64,000 nt of DNA, taken from NCBI RefSeq assembly GCF_026262505.1, contig NC_067204.1:11488522-11552521 (forward strand). The letters are read 5' to 3'. The stretch is from Trichomonas vaginalis G3 (taxonomy: Eukaryota > Parabasalia > Trichomonadida > Trichomonadidae). The notes below the pieces were generated by a model. It saw nothing but the letters and a program-made list of their open reading frames with translations, was not told where the DNA came from and made no database searches. The translations under genes were made by a program, and so were the position numbers. Positions 1 through 8,781 of the stretch are shown piece by piece (within the stretch, counting starts at the first letter, position 1; each line of letters starts with the position of its first letter).

Positions 1-96
1 ATGAAAGGAGGTGAAACGTTGAACTTAAAATATAGTTTCCCAGACGTTATAAAAATATTTGACGACCACAACATTTCATTAAAATTTATTTGCTAA
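1..96 (+). CDS. 3' end of an unidentified gene of Polinton A
   Basis: An open frame runs from the first base to a TAA at 94-96, six bases before the next gene. Thirty-one codons are visible, ending in ...SLKFIC. The gene begins to the left of the window, so the ATG at base 1 is probably internal. Nothing in the short tail identifies a family. Confidence 0.4.
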   Translation: MKGGETLNLKYSFPDVIKIFDDHNISLKFIC

Positions 97-101
97 GTAA
101 A

Positions 102-890
102 ATGGCAGAAGACACAATGGTTTATACTATTACGACTAAAAACCCTGAGTCATATAATTCTATAACAACAAACTTACAAAGTCCTCAAGGACGATATTGT
201 AAACTAACCTTAAACACAATGACGACTAAAGCTTGTTTTGCTCTTTTGACACCAGAAGATTTTATTGTTGTGAATGGTAAAAAATACTCCTTTGAAGATA
301 CTTACTCAGATATACCACCAACAGGTTTTGTTGACTTATTTAATACTTTAAGTACGGGTGTAACATGTGCTGCAACTAGAGCAGGTTTCATTATGTTTGG
401 ATGTCCGACTGAGTTTACTCTAAACGATATGAGCTATAATACAAAACTTATATCTGGTTTTTACTACCAACAGTTTCCTATAACAGGAAAAGGTGTCATA
501 CAAGGAATGTCTGTTCCATTGACTTTAAGTACACCTATTTTATATATTGTTTCAAACTTAGGTTCAAAGTGTTATTCGAATGTCGACAGAAACTACTATG
601 ACCAAAAGATACTTATGCGTATAAACAACACTTTCTCTGCTGGTTTGCCTATTGTTCATTCGAATGCAGAATTTTCAACCTTAGTGAACTCAAACACTTT
701 GGCAAGTATAACGTTGACATTAGTTGACGCAAACTTTGTTCCTGTAAAACTTTTATGTCCTATGTATTTGTCAATGACGGCAGAAAGTTTCGAATTGGAA
801 GATGCAACTGGTGAAAGTATTGTATTACAAGAACAACTTCAACAACAAATAGCTCAAGAACAACAAATGCAACAAATAGCTCAAGAATAA
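102..890 (+). CDS. Penton-like minor capsid protein
   Basis: A 262-residue protein starting at the ATG at 102 (MAEDTMVYTITT); a TTG 12 bases upstream is also in frame but ATG is the likelier start. It belongs to a set found once in each element of this window (here, 43,870 and 53,071). All share an N-terminal strand-rich region and a C-terminal block of the form I.L.LVD....PV.L..PM..SM that resembles the end of Polinton penton base-like proteins. The last 25 residues are a glutamine-rich tail (repeats of QQQIAQE). No signal peptide or membrane segment is visible. It looks whole. The penton assignment rests on position and on this C-terminal pattern, not on a database match. Confidence 0.5.
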   Translation: MAEDTMVYTITTKNPESYNSITTNLQSPQGRYCKLTLNTMTTKACFALLTPEDFIVVNGKKYSFEDTYSDIPPTGFVDLFNTLSTGVTCAATRAGFIMFGCPTEFTLNDMSYNTKLISGFYYQQFPITGKGVIQGMSVPLTLSTPILYIVSNLGSKCYSNVDRNYYDQKILMRINNTFSAGLPIVHSNAEFSTLVNSNTLASITLTLVDANFVPVKLLCPMYLSMTAESFELEDATGESIVLQEQLQQQIAQEQQMQQIAQE

Positions 891-918
891 AAAAAATATT
901 TTTTTTATTTTTATAAAA

Positions 919-2153
919 ATGTACAGAATAGATGTTTCAGATTTTTATGACTTCCAAGCATTCAGAAATATGTGTCCATTTCGAGACTATAACAAAGCAG
1001 TCGAGAATTTGAAACGTTTAGTCATTTATGTCGACTCTGCCCCAGAATGTTATGTTATGAAAGAATGGGATGTAGTCTTTAACAAACCAAGAGCAACAAT
1101 AGTTTCAGAACAAGAATGTAAACAGAAACTTAAGAAAATAAAAGTTGTACAAGTTGGCATGAAGATGTTAGATGCTTGGGATATCTTATTGTCAAAGTTA
1201 GAAGATTTTTCAGTTCGTGGTATAAAGTTCTATACACCTTCTCCAAACTTCTATTCTATCTTCACTGGATATAAATACGAACAAGTAGAATGGAAAGAAA
1301 ATATTATAGAAGCTTGGTTAGACCATGTCAAAGAAATTATATGCAATGGAAACGAAAAGGTTTATGAGTATATCTTATGTTGGTTTGCAAACATCTTACA
1401 ACATCCAAGTGCTAAAATGAAACTGCTCTCATTATAATTGGAAAACAAGGAACAGGTAAGAACACATTCTTTACAGATATTTTGTGCAAACTGTTAGAGG
1501 GCTATTCGAACCCTAATATGACAAACTTAGAAAACATCTGCGGTAAATTTAACTCTTCAATAGAGAATATGAAACTTATAGTATGTAACGAACTTCAAAG
1601 TATAGATACAACAAAAGTTTTAAACTCAGATGCTTTGAAGAGTCTTATAACAGACAAAGTTGGAGTTGTTGAAAGAAAATATAAAGACCAAAGAGTTTGT
1701 GAAAATGTTGCAAATTTCATTATGGTTTCAAACAATGCTGTTCCGATGAAGTTAGAAAGTTCTGACAGAAGATATGTAGTTGTCAGAACGTCAGAAGCTC
1801 ATATGCAAGATACAGAATATTTTGACGACTTAGCAGAAACTTTGACATCTGACTTTTACAACCACTTGTTCTCATATTTCATGACATTAGATATTTCTAA
1901 GTTCAATCCAAGACAAATTCCACATACCGAAGAGAGACAAACATTGTTAGAAGCAAACAAGAGTGTATATGAACTGTTCATAGATGAAACTGACTTTGTG
2001 TCATTAGATGAAAGGTCATTGTACGATTCGTATAAACAATATTGTCAAGAATATGGTTATATGACAGCGTCTAAACGAACATTCTTGGCAAATGTCAAAA
2101 GTCTTTTAGATGTTCAGAATGGTGTATATACAAAGAAAAATTTTTCTGAGTAA
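919..2153 (+). pseudogene. Superfamily 3 (D5-like) helicase, broken
   Basis: The open pieces in this interval carry hallmarks of a viral SF3 helicase of the D5 type: a P-loop of the GKxGTGK class, a Walker B-like segment ending in CNEL, a sensor strand FIMVSNN, and the arginine-rich block SSDRRYVVVRTSEAH. A winged-helix-like C-terminal part follows. Such helicases unwind DNA during replication of Polintons and large DNA viruses. The gene starts with ATG 28 bases after the penton-like gene, behind an AAAAAATATTTTTTTT-type leader. The interval looks like a lightly broken gene (about one break). Confidence 0.75.
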
Positions 2154-2191
2154 ATTTTAAAAAAAATATTTTTTTTATCCGATAGAAAAAG

Positions 2192-2612
2192 ATGGCAAAA
2201 TTCATCTCAGTAAACAAGTACATGTCAGGACTTAAAGAAGAACTAGACCCATTCACATATTTGAATGTTTACTTCTACCATTTTGAAAAGTCTTCATTCA
2301 GCAAAGTTTGGAACATCGAACCAGTTAAGTTTGCTATTGTGACTAAAAATGGTGCGAAATTTGAAGACTTAGACATAGAAGGTTTGTTAGCAGTCAAAGA
2401 AAGTTTTGACAGAAGGTTCTCAAACCTTAAAGAAGGCAAAGCATACAAAACTTGTTATACCTTATGAACCAAAGAAAGCAGACGACTATGAATATTATGA
2501 GTCTAAAGTTGTAGAAGTTCAAGGTAAATTAGGTAAAAAGATTTTAGAGTCTAAGCCAGTGTTTGCTCCTAAAGAGGAAGAGAACATTGACATTGACCCA
2601 GAAATGTTCTAA
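2192..2612 (+). pseudogene. Small conserved Polinton protein, broken
   Basis: A short gene with N-terminus MAKFISVNKYMSGLKEEL and an acidic end (EEENIDIDPEMF). It resembles the products at 37,686 and 60,587 in the other two elements: all are about 140-160 residues, begin with a short helix and a strand of the type F.VN.LM..L, contain a KPxAFVxD-like segment and end in an acidic tail. Function unknown. It sits between helicase and ATPase genes, behind an AT-rich leader nearly identical to that of the helicase gene. About one break. Confidence 0.5.
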
Positions 2613-2628
2613 AAATAAAATTTTATTT

Positions 2629-3081
2629 TTACATGTCAAATTTCTTTTTCTCTGGAACTGGTTCAGGTTCTTTCTTCTCTTCTTCTACTTTCTTTTCTTT
2701 CTTTTCTCTCTTCTTCTTTTCTGGTGGAGTTATGTCAAACTTCTCAGAACCATATTTTTGTAAAAGTTCTTTGTCCTTTAATAGCTCTTCTATTCTGTTT
2801 TCTATTTCATCTTCAAGAACAGTGCATGTGTCTTCTTTGCATTCTAAGAAGTTTTGTTGGACTTCATCTCTCCAAGAGGCGTCATCTCTGTCAACAAGTC
2901 TGTCATTGACAAATTTTAAGACTTCTCTGCTTAATGTTTTATGGTTCTTGTCATATTCCCAGAAACAGAACTTTAGAACAAATTCACCTTTCTTGTTTAC
3001 ACTATGTAAGATTTTATGGTCGACAGATGTTTTGCTGTCGAAAAGCTTGTCTCGAATATAGATGGCGAAATCGCTAGACAT
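2629..3081 (-). CDS. Charged protein with lysine/glutamate-rich tail, unknown
   Basis: A 150-residue product, transcribed towards the preceding small gene. The N-terminal 110 residues look folded (MSSDFAIYIRDKL...), with a predicted helix around ENRIEELLKDKELLQK. The last 35 residues are almost entirely K, E and P. No family recognised. The plus-strand frame across the same bases is a serine/phenylalanine-rich shadow. The start ATG at 3,081 faces that of the packaging ATPase at 3,118, so the two share a 36-base divergent spacer. Confidence 0.5.
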   Translation of the reverse strand: MSSDFAIYIRDKLFDSKTSVDHKILHSVNKKGEFVLKFCFWEYDKNHKTLSREVLKFVNDRLVDRDDASWRDEVQQNFLECKEDTCTVLEDEIENRIEELLKDKELLQKYGSEKFDITPPEKKKREKKEKKVEEEKKEPEPVPEKKKFDM

Positions 3082-3117
3082 TTTCTAAAAGATAAAAATT
3101 TTAATTTTTCTAAAAAT

Positions 3118-3994
3118 ATGTTAGAAAAAAAGTTTGCTGACATTGACAAAAAATTTGAGAATGTTTTAAACAAGAACAAGAGGAAGTTGGAAAATGCTCA
3201 GATAAAACCCATACATGACAAGTTCTTATTTGCTCAGAATGGTATAACAGGTCTAATTGCACCACCTGGGTCGGGTAAGACTTTCACTTATCTTAAAATG
3301 GCTGCACAACAACAAGAACTAGATGAGAAGAACCCATTCTATGAGTTAGTTGTTATTTGTAGTACTTCTGGTCAATTTGACCAAACCGTCAATTCGTTCA
3401 AAGATATTATAAAGAAGTCTAAGTTAGTATGTATAAAAGACTCTGAGTTGTTAGATTGGATAAAGAAAGTACCAAAGAAGAGTTTTGAAGTACAATGCTA
3501 TAAATGAGTATATAAATTCGAAGTTTAAAGACCCAAATGAGGAAATGCAGAGAATATTAGAGAAGAAACACTTCAGAAACAAACAGAAAGAGATAGAATA
3601 CATTTCGAAGAAATTGCAATCTTACGATTGGGAAGACTTACCCTCATAGATGTCTTCTTATCTTAGATGATTTCGCCTCTCATCCTTTGTTAAAGAACAG
3701 AGAACAAGATATGTGTCGAATTCTAAGAAGCTCAGACACTTTAACATTTCAGTTGTCATTTGTGTACAGACAGCAAAGAGTTTAAGTAAGGATGTAAAGA
3801 GAATACTTACTGACATTGTACTTTTCCCCGGATTGTCCGAAGACGATTTCATGGAACTTATGAAAGAGTCCATGGCAGGTAAGTTTGACAGACATGAACT
3901 ATGGGAGAAGTACAAAGTCATACAAGACCCTCATACTTCTTTCAGAATTCATATCTACGCAAACAAAGTTCAAATTGTAAAAAGTCAAGCGTAA
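3118..3994 (+). pseudogene. DNA-packaging ATPase (HerA/FtsK, A32-like), broken
   Basis: Starts at ATG 3,118 (MLEKKFADIDKKF). A perfect Walker A, APPGSGKT, lies about 50 residues in. Downstream pieces carry the segment after Walker B (HFNISVVICVQTAKSL) and the end of the domain (DIVLFPGLSEDDFMEL...PHTSFRIHIYANKV), matching the layout of the ATPases at 40,872 and 50,921. In Polintons and related viruses this enzyme drives genome packaging into the capsid. About two or three breaks. Confidence 0.75.
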
Positions 3995-4005
3995 AAATAA
4001 ACGCT

Positions 4006-4617
4006 TTACATGTATTTTTCAGCAACTTCGTCAAATAATTTTATAGCTTTATCTATCTCATCTACTTCAAACGTTTCTTTACCTTTCGTGGGAGCACCAT
4101 ACATTTTCTCAAACTTTTCAAGTAGTTCTGTTTCTGCAGCTCTCATATCGTTAACAAACACAACCTTGACTCTATTGACTATACTGTCATATCTTTGAGT
4201 TATATTATATGTTCTTCCTATCTTATATCTTTTTGTATTGAAGTCCTTCGGTTTCTGAACGATGTAAAGTAAGCCTTCACTGCAACGTTCCGTATCGAAT
4301 GAACCATATGTTATGAAGTTATATCCAACAACTGGGTCAATCCATAACAAAACTATTGGTATAAGACTTTTGTCAATGAGATATGCTGTAGTTCCATAGA
4401 ATCTTACCGATATCATAAGCTCAGGATTTCTTGTCAAAATTTTCTGAGTTGAAGCAATTCCAACCCAATGCCATGTTTTCTTTCCAGATGGAGATATAAT
4501 GTCTGACAAAGAATATTTGTTGTATTTCTTTGAGTATCTTACGTTTAAATCACCTATTCTAACCATTTTGGTGTCATTGTCTATCTTTCTAACTGTTTCA
4601 AACTCAGTGTTTGTCAT
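4006..4617 (-). CDS. KilA-N-like protein with GIY-YIG/T5orf172-like C-terminus
   Basis: A 203-residue protein if started at ATG 4,617 (MTNTEFETVRK). Residues 15-110 resemble a KilA-N DNA-binding domain (YSLSDIISPSGKKTWHWVG...AYLIDKSLIPIVLLWIDP). Residues 115-200 resemble the T5orf172/MUG113 branch of GIY-YIG nucleases (GLLYIVQKPKDF...YKIGRT...AAETELLEKF..MYGAPTKGKETFEV). Proteins with this pairing are common in large DNA viruses and phages and probably bind or nick DNA. The gene runs against the ATPase gene and is driven by the shared promoter cassette. It looks whole. Confidence 0.65.
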   Translation of the reverse strand: MTNTEFETVRKIDNDTKMVRIGDLNVRYSKKYNKYSLSDIISPSGKKTWHWVGIASTQKILTRNPELMISVRFYGTTAYLIDKSLIPIVLLWIDPVVGYNFITYGSFDTERCSEGLLYIVQKPKDFNTKRYKIGRTYNITQRYDSIVNRVKVVFVNDMRAAETELLEKFEKMYGAPTKGKETFEVDEIDKAIKLFDEVAEKYM

Positions 4618-4700
4618 ATATGTATTTACATACAAAATAAAAAATATTTTTTTTAAAAAAACTAACTTTATTTTTTCTATCTTGTATCTTAAGGAAATTC
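4618..4700 (-). promoter_or_regulatory. Shared promoter/leader cassette of the KilA-N-like gene at 4,006
   Basis: Read on the minus strand towards the ATG: a TTCCTTAAG box, a GATAGAAAAAATAAAGTTAG box, a T/A-rich stretch with AAAAAATATTTTTT, and TTTTGTATGTAA just before the start. The same order of boxes precedes the genes at 6,871, 47,153, 58,672 and 59,743. Confidence 0.55.
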
Positions 4701-5070
4701 ATGAAATTTGGTCATTTTTTCACGATTTTAGGGATTTTTTTTACGAAGTGTTAAAGTTCTCTTCGTAAAAAAATAACAGTTATATAATGAAATTTGGTCA
4801 TTTTTTCACGATTTCAGGGATTTTTTTTACGAAGTGTTAAAGTTCTCTTCGTCAAAAAATAACAGTTATATAATGAAATTTGGTCATTTTTTCACGATTT
4901 TCATGAGTTTTATGCAAGACCAAAAAAAGTCTAAATCGCAATTTTTTACGATTTTCATGTATAAAAGATATGATTTCAGGGATTTTTTTACGAAGTGTTA
5001 AAGTTCTCTTCGTAAAAAAATAACAGTTATATAATGAAATTTGGTCATTTTTTCACGATTTTAGGGTAGA
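4700..5070. repeat. Three direct repeats of about 90 bp with an internal hairpin
   Basis: Gene-free. Three or more copies of a unit that includes TGAAATTTGGTCATTTTTTC, an ACGAAG...CTTCGT inverted pair 12 bases apart (TTTTTTACGAAG and CTTCGTAAAAAA) and AATAACAGTTATATAA. The copies differ by a few bases and small insertions. They lie upstream of the promoter cassette of the 4,006 gene. Confidence 0.7.
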
Positions 5071-5159
5071 TGGTTTTTAGGTGTCACCAGGTCCCTCGGT
5101 CCCTCGGTCAACTAACATCTTTTTGAAAATGGTGACAACATGACATTTTGACAACAGTC

Positions 5160-5956
5160 CAGGAAATAAACTTCTTCGTATATGTTTTGTCATGATTTCA
5201 TCGAAATGAGTGTATATGTTTTGTCAAGACTTCTTCATCGAAATGAGCGTAAATCAGACAAAAATATATTTTAGGTGAAGAGGTGCGATCTCACCTCTTT
5301 TCTCACCTGTTTTCTCACCTCTTGAATTTTCATGATTTCATCGTACATTTTTTGTCAAGACTTCTTCGTACATGTTTTGTCAAAACTTCTTCGTATATGT
5401 TTTGTCATGATTTCATCGAAATGAGCGTAAATGTTTTGTCATGATTTCATCGAAATGAGTGTAAATGAACCAAAAATATATTTTAGGTGAAGAGGTGAGA
5501 TCTCACCTGTTTTCTCACCTGTTTTCTCACCTCTTGAATTTTCATGATTTCATCGTACATGTTTTGTCAAAACTTCTTCGTACATGTTTTGTCAAGACTT
5601 CTTCGTATATGTTTTGTCATGACTTCTTCATCGAAATGAGCGTAAATCAGACAAAAATATATTTTAGGTGAAGAGGTGAGATCTCACCTGTTTTCTCACC
5701 TCTTTTCTACCCTCTTTTCTAACATGGTCTAAAACACACAAAACTCATGAAATTTCATACAGAATTCAATAAAAATATATTTTATGTTAGAAGGTTAGAT
5801 CTAACCTGTTTTCTCACCTGTTTTCTAACCTGTTTTCTAACATGGTCTAAAACACACAAAACTCATGAAATTTCATACGGAATTCAGCAAAAATATATTT
5901 TAGGTGAAGAGGTGAGATCTCACCTCTTTTCTCACCTCTTTTCTCACCTCTTTTTT
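5160..5956. repeat. Left array of AGATCT-centred palindromic modules
   Basis: Gene-free stretch made of two interleaved repeats: degenerate 25-30-base units around ACGAAGAAGTCTTGACAAAACATG (in reverse) and five palindromic modules whose centres lie at about 5,287, 5,498, 5,679, 5,797 and 5,915. Four centres are exact AGATCT in 16-bp perfect palindromes (AGGTGAGATCTCACCT or AGGTTAGATCTAACCT). Each module is joined to AAAATATATTTT. Read along the upstream minus-strand gene (5,957), the modules lie directly after its stop. Confidence 0.85.
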
Positions 5957-6871
5957 TTATAAGCGTTTTACATGAATTGTACGATGTATATTTGAAATTC
6001 TAAACAGTTTTGTAGCTTCTATTTCTTCTGTCAGTACATCGAATGTTTTAACTATGCCGAAAGTCTCTTTATATTTCTTCTTGACGTCAGATAGAAGGAA
6101 ATCTTCTGCAGTTGGATAGTTTTTGTTCAGAAATTCTAACATGTCCATTTTATCTTCTGCTGGCTTCTCTACTTCTTTCTTTAAGTCAGCATAGTCGTTT
6201 CGCATACGTTCTATCTCTTTGACGGAGTAGTTATATCTCCTCATTGCCGCTTTACATTTAGAACATTGTGGGTTCATTTTAGCATTGTACATTGAAACCT
6301 TACCTGCTAGAACAACTAAGGCGTCAATGGTTTTCTTTAACTCAAAAGTTGCTGGTTTTATTTGTTCATTCCATATTTTACCTCTTCTATCTTTATCTCT
6401 TATCTGCCATACACATTCAGCAACTAACGAAACAAAGTTGTCGTAGGTCTTAAACTCCCCAGATTTATATATGTCAGAGATGTTCTTATATACCATGTCG
6501 CAATCTTTGTCCATGACTTTGTGGTTGCAATGAAATCCAAGAAACTCATAGTTTACCTTACGAATGAACTTCTTTATTTCTACCGAGTCGGTTGCTTTGA
6601 CTTCAATTTCGTCGAATTCAGGAATAGTGAGCTTTTGTTGTTGTATTTCAGGAAGTTTAGGTAGATGGTCGATGAGGTCCTGCATTTCGTAAAGATACTG
6701 TTCATTTGTTTCATCTTTTGCAGTGCAATCTAAATCTCCTTGGAGAAGTTCCTGCTTTATCTTCTGGATTTCTGTTTCGAAAGTATATGAAGAAGGAATG
6801 AAGCTTTTCATCTCTACTAACATTGATGTTGGATTCATAACTAAAGAGTTTGGTGAAGTTGTTGCTAACAT
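5957..6871 (-). CDS. Unknown 304-residue island protein
   Basis: An intact reading frame from ATG 6,871 (MLATTSPNSLVMNPT). It appears helical, with a possible coiled coil near residues 215-250 (RYNYSVKEIERMRNDYADLKKEVEK). A CSKC pair near residue 205 (PQCSKCKAAM) with CNHK near residue 117 hints at metal binding, but no known finger is complete. No family recognised. It is one of two genes in the inverted-repeat island and is preceded by the shared promoter cassette; palindromic modules begin immediately after its stop. Confidence 0.6.
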   Translation of the reverse strand: MLATTSPNSLVMNPTSMLVEMKSFIPSSYTFETEIQKIKQELLQGDLDCTAKDETNEQYLYEMQDLIDHLPKLPEIQQQKLTIPEFDEIEVKATDSVEIKKFIRKVNYEFLGFHCNHKVMDKDCDMVYKNISDIYKSGEFKTYDNFVSLVAECVWQIRDKDRRGKIWNEQIKPATFELKKTIDALVVLAGKVSMYNAKMNPQCSKCKAAMRRYNYSVKEIERMRNDYADLKKEVEKPAEDKMDMLEFLNKNYPTAEDFLLSDVKKKYKETFGIVKTFDVLTEEIEATKLFRISNIHRTIHVKRL

Positions 6872-6945
6872 GTTCTTACAATAAGAATAAAAAATATTTT
6901 TTTAAAAAACTAACTTTATTTTTTATGTTTTTTGTGAAAGTGTCA
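6872..6945 (-). promoter_or_regulatory. Shared promoter/leader cassette of the 5,957 gene
   Basis: On the minus strand: AAAAAATAAAGTTAGTTTTT, then AAAAAAATATTTTTTATTC and TTGTAAGAAC directly before the ATG. Same boxes as at the KilA-N genes in this window. Confidence 0.55.
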
Positions 6946-7045
6946 AAATTCATGAAATTTCAAGAGTTTTCTACGATGTTAGAAAAAATGTTAGAAAATG
7001 TTAGATCTAACATGCTAACAAATATATTTTTTGGTGGTACGTCGA

Positions 7046-7426
7046 CATTGTTCTGAAAACAGTACAAATATTGTTCTGAAACAGTACAAATATTGTTTCT
7101 GAAACAGTACAATATTGTTCTGAAACAGTACAAATATTGTTCTGAAACAGTACAAATATTGTTCTGAAACAGTACAAATATTGTTCTGAAACAGTACAAA
7201 TATTGTTCTGAAACAGTACAAATATTGTTCTGAATCAGAAAAATATTGTTCTGAAACAGAAAATTTTTCTCACAAATTGAGAGCTTTGACGGGAAATATT
7301 GTTCTGAATCAGAACAAATATTGTTCTGAAACAGTACAAATATTGTTCTGAAACAGTACAAATATTGTTCTGAAACAGTACAAATATTGTTCTGAAACAG
7401 AACAAGACTAGTTCTGAAACAGAACA
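7046..7426. repeat. Tandem array of about 16 imperfect palindromes, 22-bp period
   Basis: About 16 units of 22 bp, most reading ATTGTTCTGAAACAGTACAA. The form TTGTTCTGAAACAGAACAA, seen at the right end of the array, has perfect 8-base arms around AAA; most other units have one arm mismatch. A small interruption (7,265-7,296) splits the array. The last unit runs straight into the ATG at 7,427. Minus-strand frames across it read as a VSEQYLYCFRTI repeat and are not taken as genes. An AGATCT palindrome (7,003) lies just left of it. Confidence 0.9.
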
Positions 7427-7807
7427 ATGGACAACATCGAGCCATTAGATGAGGCAATTTACCTTATAGAGATAAATGAAGTTGTTAAGCAGTACTTGGG
7501 CAAGGACAAAGCCAACAAGTCCCTCGGCTTCTGGTTGTCTGGAAGAGGTGCGCTGAAAATCGAAATTGAAACCGGAATTCCAATTCAAATACCAGACGGG
7601 ACAGCCTACGACGACATAAAGCAAGCAAAGAAAGAAGCTCTTCTCAAGTTCTTTGCCAAACGTCCTTGGATAAAAATACCAAACAGAGAGAGTCCAATTC
7701 CACGAATGAACCAAATTCTCCGAGGACTCTTACACTTCTCGGGTCAGCCGTTCTACATAACTACAGAAGGTGACATGGTGACCCCTTCAGTAAACATCTC
7801 ATTTTAA
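7427..7807 (+). CDS. GC-richer orphan protein, 126 residues
   Basis: Open from ATG 7,427 (MDNIEPLDEAIYLIEINEVV) to TAA 7,807. No family recognised; a compact mixed fold seems likely, with a central segment IPIQIPDGTAYDDIKQAKKEA. Its base composition is visibly richer in G and C than every neighbour (for example the CCCTCGGCTTCTGG stretch), and it uses GAC/AAC/AAG codons heavily. This suggests arrival from another source. The palindrome array abuts the start codon, leaving no ordinary leader. Confidence 0.6.
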   Translation: MDNIEPLDEAIYLIEINEVVKQYLGKDKANKSLGFWLSGRGALKIEIETGIPIQIPDGTAYDDIKQAKKEALLKFFAKRPWIKIPNRESPIPRMNQILRGLLHFSGQPFYITTEGDMVTPSVNISF

Positions 7808-8781
7808 CTCACTTTTTTCTATCTTAAGGAAATTCATGAAAATTCAACGGGTGAGAAAACGTGTTAGAAAACAGGTTAGATCTAACCTTCTACCCTAAAA
7901 TATATTTTTGGTGTAAATTTCAAGAGTTTTCTACGATGTTAGAAATGAGGTTAGAAATGAGGTTAGATCTAACATGCTAACATAAAATATATTTTTGGTG
8001 TAAATTTCATGAGTTTTCTACGATGTTAGAAAAGAGGTGAGAAAAGAGGTGAGATCTCACCTCTTCACCTAAATTATATTTTTGTCTGATTTACGCTCAT
8101 TACGAAGAAGTTTTGACAAAACATGTACGAAGAAGTCATGAAAATTCAACGGGTGAGAAAAGAGGTGAGATCTCACCTCTTCACCTAAATTATATTTTTG
8201 TCTGATTTACGCTCATTACGAAGAAGTTTTGACAAAAACATGTACGAAGAAGTCATGAAAATTCAACGGGTGAGAAAAGAGGTGAGAAAAGAGGTGAGAT
8301 CTCACCTCTTCACCTAAATTATATTTTTGCCGAATTCAGAACAAAACTCAAGAGTTTTGGTTGAAAAAACAGGTGGAGCCAAAAGTGGCTCGACCTCAAA
8401 ACAAGCATTTTGTGAAGAATATAGCAACCGCCGGAATTCTGGCGGTTGGTTTTTATACAAAATTCAACGGGTGAAAAAACAGGTGAGAAAACAGGTGAGA
8501 AAACAGGTGAGATCTCACCTCTTCACCTAAAATATATTTTTGCTGAAAAATGACCAAATTTCATGAAAATTCAACGGGTGAGAAAACAGGTGAGAAAACA
8601 GGTGAGATCTCACCTCTTCACCTAAAATATATTTTTGGTTCATTTACACTCGTTACGATGAAGAAGTCTTGACATTTTCCCGACTGTTGTCTAAATGTCA
8701 TGTTGTCACACTTTTTCAGAGAAGTTAAAATGACCGAGGGACCGAGGGACCGAGGGACCTGGTTCCACCTAAAAGTATTTT
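7808..8781. repeat. Right array of AGATCT-centred palindromic modules
   Basis: Gene-free. Begins with a reversed copy of the upstream half of the shared promoter cassette (TTTTTTCTATCTTAAGGAAA, about 7,810-7,830). Then come seven modules with exact AGATCT centres at 7,878, 7,965, 8,052, 8,168, 8,297, 8,510 and 8,605. Each is preceded by one to three tandem GTGAGAAAACAG-like half units and followed by CTCTTCACCTAAA and TATATTTTTG. Spacers carry ACGAAGAAGTTTTGACAAAA. The order and orientation mirror the left array. The last 100 bases are the outer inverted repeat. Confidence 0.85.
8351..8417 (+). pseudogene. Fragment of a KilA-N gene inside the palindrome array
   Basis: About 65 bases match the middle of the KilA-N genes at 46,487 and 58,672 (the GGAKSGSTSKQAF coding stretch, with its GAGCCAAAAGTGGCTC hairpin). 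It is a stray fossil fragment between two palindromic modules. Confidence 0.7.

Larger units (their letters stand above)
5074..8775. mobile_element. 3.7-kb island bounded by inverted repeats, nested in Polinton A
   Basis: Outer inverted repeats: 5,074-5,159 and 8,682-8,775 match in opposite orientation, each carrying the run CCAGGTCCCTCGG with two or three CCCTCGGT copies and then TGACAACATGACATTT and GACAACAGTC. Further in, both arms carry the same mirrored arrays of ACGAAGAAGTCTTGACAAAA-type and AGGTGAGATCTCACCT-type motifs. Between the arms are two unknown genes (5,957 minus, 7,427 plus), divergent around a palindrome array. There is no recognisable transposase. It could be an inserted element or an amplified inverted duplication inside the Polinton. 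Confidence 0.55.

Noticed and set aside
7046-7426. CRISPR array
   Set aside because: The 22-base units are contiguous, without unique spacers, and the setting is eukaryotic.
6960-7457. 165-codon minus-strand frame rich in VSEQYLYCFRTI repeats
   Set aside because: It is a translation of the 22-base palindrome array; the repeat period is not a multiple of three over all units, and no leader or family supports it.
8327-8530. 67-codon frame including a KilA-N-like stretch
   Set aside because: It is a 65-base KilA-N scrap plus translated palindrome repeats; listed as a fragment, not a gene.
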